Shown here: in pieces, positions 60,271 to 64,000 of the stretch
Layout: every line of letters starts with the position of its first letter
Numbering within the stretch: position 1 is the stretch's first letter
Notes under the pieces: model-generated
Told to the model about the DNA's origin: nothing
The model's input: only the letters and a program-made list of their open reading frames with translations
The model's database searches: none
Position numbers and translations under genes: made by a program
DNA from: Vibrio viridaestus
GTDB lineage: Bacteria > Pseudomonadota > Gammaproteobacteria > Enterobacterales > Vibrionaceae
NCBI RefSeq assembly: GCF_003856525.1
Contig: NZ_RJVQ01000002.1
Location: 310,001 to 374,000, forward strand
Direction: 5' to 3'
DNA: 64,000 nucleotides

Positions 60271-62142
60271 ATGAAATTTAGCTATAAGGTTGTAGCGGCT
60301 TCTTCTGCGTTGTTACTTGCAACGGTTGGTTTGTTGAGCTTACACCAATTGAGTACGGTGAAACAGGAAGTCACCGGTCTAGTAAGTAATAGTTTGCAGG
60401 AGATCGTTGTTGGCGTTGAAAACACGATTACGTCTCAGATGGAAGGCACACGCAGACTTGCATCTGCAGTGACACAAGCTGTTGAGGTTGACCCGGAAAA
60501 TACCGATTACGTAAAATCATTGATTGAGAAGCCCGCAATAAAATCGAGTGTTGCCGGGGTGGGGATTGGCTACGAAAAAGACGGTAAAGTTGTTGAGAAT
60601 ATTGATGGCTGGACCCCCAATAGTGACTATGATCCTCGAGTCAGACCGTGGTATACCGAAACAAAAGCGATAAAAAAAATCTACGTGACTAAGCCCTATC
60701 TTGATATGGCGACCAACACGATGATCATATCTATCGGAACACCGGTTCAAAAAGCGGGACGTTATATTGGTACCATGTTCTATGATGTGAACCTTTCTGG
60801 TCTTGCTGATTTAGTCAATACTGCCAAGTTATTCGATGCTGGGTATCTGTTTATCGCGACGGACGATGGGATTACCATCGCACACCCGAATGCTGAGTTT
60901 AACGGTAAAAATGTGAGTGAATTTTTACCCGATATAAAGCTTAAAGATGGCCTGCAAGATATTGAGCTGAACAACAAAGAGTTCATTGTCGATTTCGAGC
61001 GTTTACCTGGAGAAAACTGGTACGTTGGTGCTGTTGTCGATAAAGAGAAGGCGTTCCAGGCTATTACTAAGGTACGTAATAGCTCGATTATTTATACCGT
61101 TATCGGTGTTGTAATCAGTCTTCTGATACTAACCTACCTACTGAAAGTTCTTATGCGTCCTCTTGGTGCTCTGAATGAAGCCATTAAAGACGTTGCTTCG
61201 GGGAAAGGCGATTTGACCAAGCGTCTGGATGAAAACACCGATCCTGAATTTGCCCAGCTTGCGGTAGGTTTTAACCAATTTATCGCGTCACTTCAAAATC
61301 AGATGAAGCTGTCTAAATCAATTAGCAGTGATATATATTCCGGTATTGAAACCACACTAGGAAATGCGAAAAAGTCATCTGATGCTATGCAGAGTCAAAT
61401 GAAAGAGCTGGAGCAATTGGCAACCGCAATGAATGAGATGGCTGCAAGTGCTTCAGAAGTGGCTTCCAATGCTCAGGGAGCGGCAGCAGCAGCTCAGGAA
61501 GCCGATAACGCGACTCAGGAAGGCTCTGCTGTAGTTAGTGAGACGACAGCATCAATTGATCAATTGGCTTCCCGAATTGATCAGGCGGTAGAAGAGGTTG
61601 AAGGGCTTGAGTCGGCGACCGCCAATATCGAAACCATCTTAAAAGTCATCAACGATATTGCTGACCAAACTAATCTACTGGCACTTAACGCGGCAATTGA
61701 AGCTGCTCGTGCTGGAGAGTCTGGTCGCGGCTTTGCCGTCGTTGCAGATGAAGTCCGTACACTTGCTCAAAGAACACAACAGTCAACCACTGAGATTCGT
61801 ACAATGATTGAGCAATTGCAGTCTGGTGCGACTGCAGTATCCAACGCGATGAAAGAAAGTAAAAATACGACTGTTGCAGCGGTTGAAAAGTCACAGTTTG
61901 CGAATGAAGCACTTGTGAAAATAAGAGGCGCAATTCAACAGATAAATGACATGAATATGCAGATTGCATCAGCCGCTGAACAACAAAGTTTGGTGGCAGA
62001 AGAAATCAATAACAATACGTTTAAGATTAAAGATCTGAGTAGCCAAGTCGCTGAATCTGCGGAGATCTCTAATAAGCAGACTCAGGAGCAGGCGAGCAAA
62101 GTAAGAGAACAGGATAACTTGCTGAATAAGTTTGTTGTCTGA
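60271..62142 (+). CDS. Methyl-accepting chemotaxis protein, dCache amino-acid type
   Basis: A 623-residue receptor. The start at ATG 60271 gives the N-terminal membrane helix ([18 protein letters not shown]). The periplasmic dCache domain follows (about 30-270), with the amino-acid-binding pattern Arg125-x-Trp127-Tyr128, Tyr143, Asp145 and Asp172 (RPWY, KPYLD, MFYD). Next are the second membrane helix ([19 protein letters not shown]), HAMP, and the signalling domain with the tip [20 protein letters not shown], which docks CheA/CheW. It probably senses L-amino acids, as V. cholerae Mlp24/Mlp37 do. It is monocistronic. Confidence 0.93.
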   Translation: MKFSYKVVAASSALLLATVGLLSLHQLSTVKQEVTGLVSNSLQEIVVGVENTITSQMEGTRRLASAVTQAVEVDPENTDYVKSLIEKPAIKSSVAGVGIGYEKDGKVVENIDGWTPNSDYDPRVRPWYTETKAIKKIYVTKPYLDMATNTMIISIGTPVQKAGRYIGTMFYDVNLSGLADLVNTAKLFDAGYLFIATDDGITIAHPNAEFNGKNVSEFLPDIKLKDGLQDIELNNKEFIVDFERLPGENWYVGAVVDKEKAFQAITKVRNSSIIYTVIGVVISLLILTYLLKVLMRPLGALNEAIKDVASGKGDLTKRLDENTDPEFAQLAVGFNQFIASLQNQMKLSKSISSDIYSGIETTLGNAKKSSDAMQSQMKELEQLATAMNEMAASASEVASNAQGAAAAAQEADNATQEGSAVVSETTASIDQLASRIDQAVEEVEGLESATANIETILKVINDIADQTNLLALNAAIEAARAGESGRGFAVVADEVRTLAQRTQQSTTEIRTMIEQLQSGATAVSNAMKESKNTTVAAVEKSQFANEALVKIRGAIQQINDMNMQIASAAEQQSLVAEEINNNTFKIKDLSSQVAESAEISNKQTQEQASKVREQDNLLNKFVV

Positions 62143-62171
62143 TAAAAATTAGAAATGAAGTAGATAGAATA

Positions 62172-62200
62172 AAAATGCCAGCAATTGCTGGCATTTTCTT
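62172..62200. terminator. Bidirectional terminator between the chemoreceptor and bcp
   Basis: AAAATGCCAGCAATTGCTGGCATTTT is a perfect palindrome with T or A runs on both sides. Confidence 0.88.
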
Positions 62201-62206
62201 TGGAAT

Positions 62207-62671
62207 TTATTGATTGAGATAATCAAGAATAACCTGATGGTGGTCTTTTGTTTTAAATTTATTAAAGACGTGCTCGATGACACCATTTTCATCAATTAAA
62301 AAGCTGATACGATGCAGTCCATCGTATATTTTACCCATAAATTTCTTCTCTCCCCAGACTCCATAAGCATCCGCGGTTTGATGATCTTCGTCGGATAGCA
62401 GCGTGAAATTCAGTTCATCACGAGCAGTAAATTTTTCAAGGCGTGGTACAGCGTCGATACTAACACCCAGAACAACAACGTTCAGGTCATCTAACTGTGT
62501 TTTTATATCGCGCAAACCTTGTGCCTGAACAGTACATCCCGGGGTCATTGCTTTCGGGTAGAAATAGAGCAGGACTTTTTTACCTTTTAAGTCAGAAAGC
62601 GTAACAGTTTCGCCATTTTGATTTTGTAATGAGAAATCAGGAGCCGTTATACCTGCTTGTAATGTGTTCAT
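62207..62671 (-). CDS. bcp: Peroxiredoxin Bcp (PrxQ)
   Basis: A 154-residue thiol peroxidase that reduces hydroperoxides. The peroxidatic Cys46 is in MTPGCTVQA. The resolving Cys that E. coli Bcp has five residues later is Gln51 here (AQGLRD), and no other Cys is present, so it must use another thiol partner. It lies on the minus strand before dapA, the place of the gcv/bcp cluster in gammaproteobacteria. Confidence 0.95.
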   Translation of the reverse strand: MNTLQAGITAPDFSLQNQNGETVTLSDLKGKKVLLYFYPKAMTPGCTVQAQGLRDIKTQLDDLNVVVLGVSIDAVPRLEKFTARDELNFTLLSDEDHQTADAYGVWGEKKFMGKIYDGLHRISFLIDENGVIEHVFNKFKTKDHHQVILDYLNQ

Positions 62672-63006
62672 TGTTTATCCTTTTTCGAGCTTTACGTTAA
62701 CTTGATATCAATTTAGCGATTTTATCGGATTTATTTGCCTAAGACATGGTAGCATAAAATCATTCAGTGTATTGTTTGGTCTGTTGTTTCGCTCTGGGGT
62801 TACTGATCTCCAGAGCAACCCTCCGTTTTAGAGAGTGTTGCCTACCGGAAATTCGGCTCCTGCCGATAAGAGTGACCCAATAATTAGAACCAGATCAATC
62901 AATAATAAATATTCACCAAATTAGCAAAAATAAGCGCAACGAATCACTTGTGTTTATTCATCGCATTACAGTACCATGCAGGTAGTATCAACCTAGGGAG
63001 AAAGAC
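62672..63006. other. Gene-free stretch between bcp and dapA
   Basis: About 335 bases between divergent genes. A hairpin GCTCTGG/CCAGAGC (62791-62797 and 62810-62816) lies in the middle. No gene is seen; no lysine riboswitch was recognised. Confidence 0.6.
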
Positions 63007-63885
63007 ATGTTTTCTGGAAGTATTGTCGCATTAATTACACCTTTTAGACCCGATGGCGAAGTGGATTACATCAGTCTTAAGAAGCTGGTTGATTTCCATG
63101 TAGAATCAGGCACTGACGCTATCGTTTCTGTAGGTACTACAGGCGAATCTGCGACTCTTAGTATTGAAGAGCATGTCAAAGTTGTTGAAAGAACAGTTGA
63201 ATATGCTCAAGGACGTATCCCTGTCATTGCGGGTACAGGTGCGAATGCAACGCACGAAGCATTAACGTTTGCTCGTTTATTGAATAATACAGGTATTGCG
63301 GCGTGCCTAAGTGTTACTCCGTACTACAACAAGCCAACTCAAGAAGGTATGTACCTTCACTACAAAGCTATTTCTGAAGAAACGGATACTCCACAGATAC
63401 TTTATAACGTACCTGGACGTACCGGTGTTGACCTTCAACCAGAAACTGTTGGTCGCTTGTCAGAACTTAAAACCGTTGTTGGTATTAAAGACGCAACTGG
63501 TGATGTTAGTCGAGTTAAAAAACATCGTGAACTTTGCGGCGATGATTTTGTCCTACTCAGTGGTGATGACGGTACCGGCTTTGAATTTATCAAGCTAGGT
63601 GGTAACGGTGTTATCTCTGTAACGAATAACATAGCGGCGGCAGATATGGCTAAAATGGTTCATTTGGCGCTGGAAGGACGATTTGAAGAAGCTCAGACCA
63701 TTAATAATCGATTAATGGGATTGCATAAAAAACTGTTTATCGAATCAAGTCCAATTCCGGCTAAATGGGCTGCAGAAAAGATTGGAATCATCGAGTGTGG
63801 ACATCTTCGTTTACCAATGACTCCACTTTCTGAGTCGGCAATCCCTGCTGTTGAGCAGGCGATGAAAGATGCTGGCCTTCTATAA
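63007..63885 (+). CDS. dapA: 4-hydroxy-tetrahydrodipicolinate synthase
   Basis: A 292-residue Class I aldolase-type lyase of lysine and meso-diaminopimelate synthesis, joining pyruvate and aspartate semialdehyde. The Schiff-base lysine is Lys161 (GIKDATGD), the proton shuttle Tyr133 (LYNVPGRTG), and the Thr44-Thr45 pair is in VGTTGES. The ribosome-binding site is GGGAGAAAG. The next gene is a probable bamC, as in E. coli. Confidence 0.98.
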   Translation: MFSGSIVALITPFRPDGEVDYISLKKLVDFHVESGTDAIVSVGTTGESATLSIEEHVKVVERTVEYAQGRIPVIAGTGANATHEALTFARLLNNTGIAACLSVTPYYNKPTQEGMYLHYKAISEETDTPQILYNVPGRTGVDLQPETVGRLSELKTVVGIKDATGDVSRVKKHRELCGDDFVLLSGDDGTGFEFIKLGGNGVISVTNNIAAADMAKMVHLALEGRFEEAQTINNRLMGLHKKLFIESSPIPAKWAAEKIGIIECGHLRLPMTPLSESAIPAVEQAMKDAGLL

Positions 63886-63913
63886 CAAATAGATAGCAGT
63901 ATGAAAAATGTTT

Positions 63914-63939
63914 GCCGAGGTAACAAGTGCCTCGGCTTT
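63914..63939 (+). terminator. Hairpin between dapA and the next gene
   Basis: GCCGAGG-TAACAAGT-G-CCTCGGC followed by TTT; a moderate terminator, so some read-through to the next gene is likely. Confidence 0.65.
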
Positions 63940-63953
63940 CTATAGGAGTTTCA

Positions 63954-64000
63954 ATGAAGTTTTCTTGTCAGCTGGTGAGTAGTACACTAGCTGTTTTAGT
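63954..64000 (+). CDS. bamC: Start of a probable BamC lipoprotein gene (cut by the window end)
   Basis: An ATG behind AGGAGTTTCA begins a signal-peptide-like sequence (MKFSCQLVSSTLAVLV), and only 15 full codons are visible. The place after dapA is that of bamC (nlpB) in E. coli. The identity rests on position; no lipobox is in view yet. Confidence 0.5.
   Translation, partial: MKFSCQLVSSTLAVL

Noticed and set aside
62672-63006. Lysine riboswitch before dapA
   Set aside because: No recognisable lysine aptamer core or long multi-stem leader; only one simple 7-bp hairpin is seen.

Overview
The window comes from a Vibrio chromosome (family Vibrionaceae, large chromosome). The host backbone carries the flagellin pair flaA/flaC, a long tRNA-Leu/Gln/Met array, ychF-pth-prs-ispE-lolB, hemA-prfA-prmC-sirB2-sirB1-kdsA, a lipoprotein 5'-nucleotidase, uraA, bepA and dapA. 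From memory this is close to the order in V. cholerae around VC2174-VC2188. The species cannot be named from the sequence alone.

Positions 812-34362 hold an apparently complete P2-type temperate prophage of the HP1/K139 branch. Its genome is about 33.5 kb and it sits between flaA (only the 3' part is in the window) and flaC. A perfect 22-bp direct repeat marks attL and attR and coincides with the 3' half of the flaA transcription terminator. The left end carries the integrase, two membrane-anchored proteins of unknown function in a likely lysogenic-conversion slot, and the CI repressor. A rightward early operon follows: Cox, CII, small unknown proteins, an HUH replication initiator (gpA type), small zinc-finger proteins and a C5-cytosine methyltransferase. 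After a gene-poor stretch come Ogr and a leftward operon of terminase, portal and three extra genes, one with a lectin-like (LamG) look. The long rightward late operon encodes scaffold, capsid, small terminase, head and tail completion, sheath, tube, a TraR-like protein, holin, SAR endolysin, overlapping spanins, a frameshifted tail-assembly chaperone, tape measure, baseplate, tail fibre and hub/spike. About 1 kb without convincing genes leads to attR.

Right of the prophage, flaC has a sigma-28-like promoter and a leader rich in inverted repeats. Fifteen tRNA genes (7 Leu-TAG, 4 Gln-TTG, 1 Gln-CTG, 3 Met-CAT) lie on the minus strand behind one stringent-type promoter. The rest is housekeeping: YchF and Pth, PRPP synthase, IspE and LolB on the minus strand, then HemA, PrfA and its methylase PrmC, SirB2/SirB1 and KdsA on the plus strand. 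Next come YghU, a YagU-like membrane protein, two orphan small genes, a DUF2007 protein, a NutA-like nucleotidase, YbaK, UraA, a DUF2066 protein, a WrbA-like/ArsC-like/BepA cluster, a PerM-like permease, a dCache chemoreceptor, Bcp, DapA and the first codons of a probable bamC.

The observations most worth checking are: the lectin-like three-gene cassette coupled to the portal gene; the two-gene membrane cassette between int and cI, with an internally duplicated domain; a clear A AAA AAC programmed frameshift in the tail chaperone; a methyltransferase whose recognition region is built of repeats; the att site that rebuilds the host terminator; and mutually exclusive hairpins in the flaC leader.
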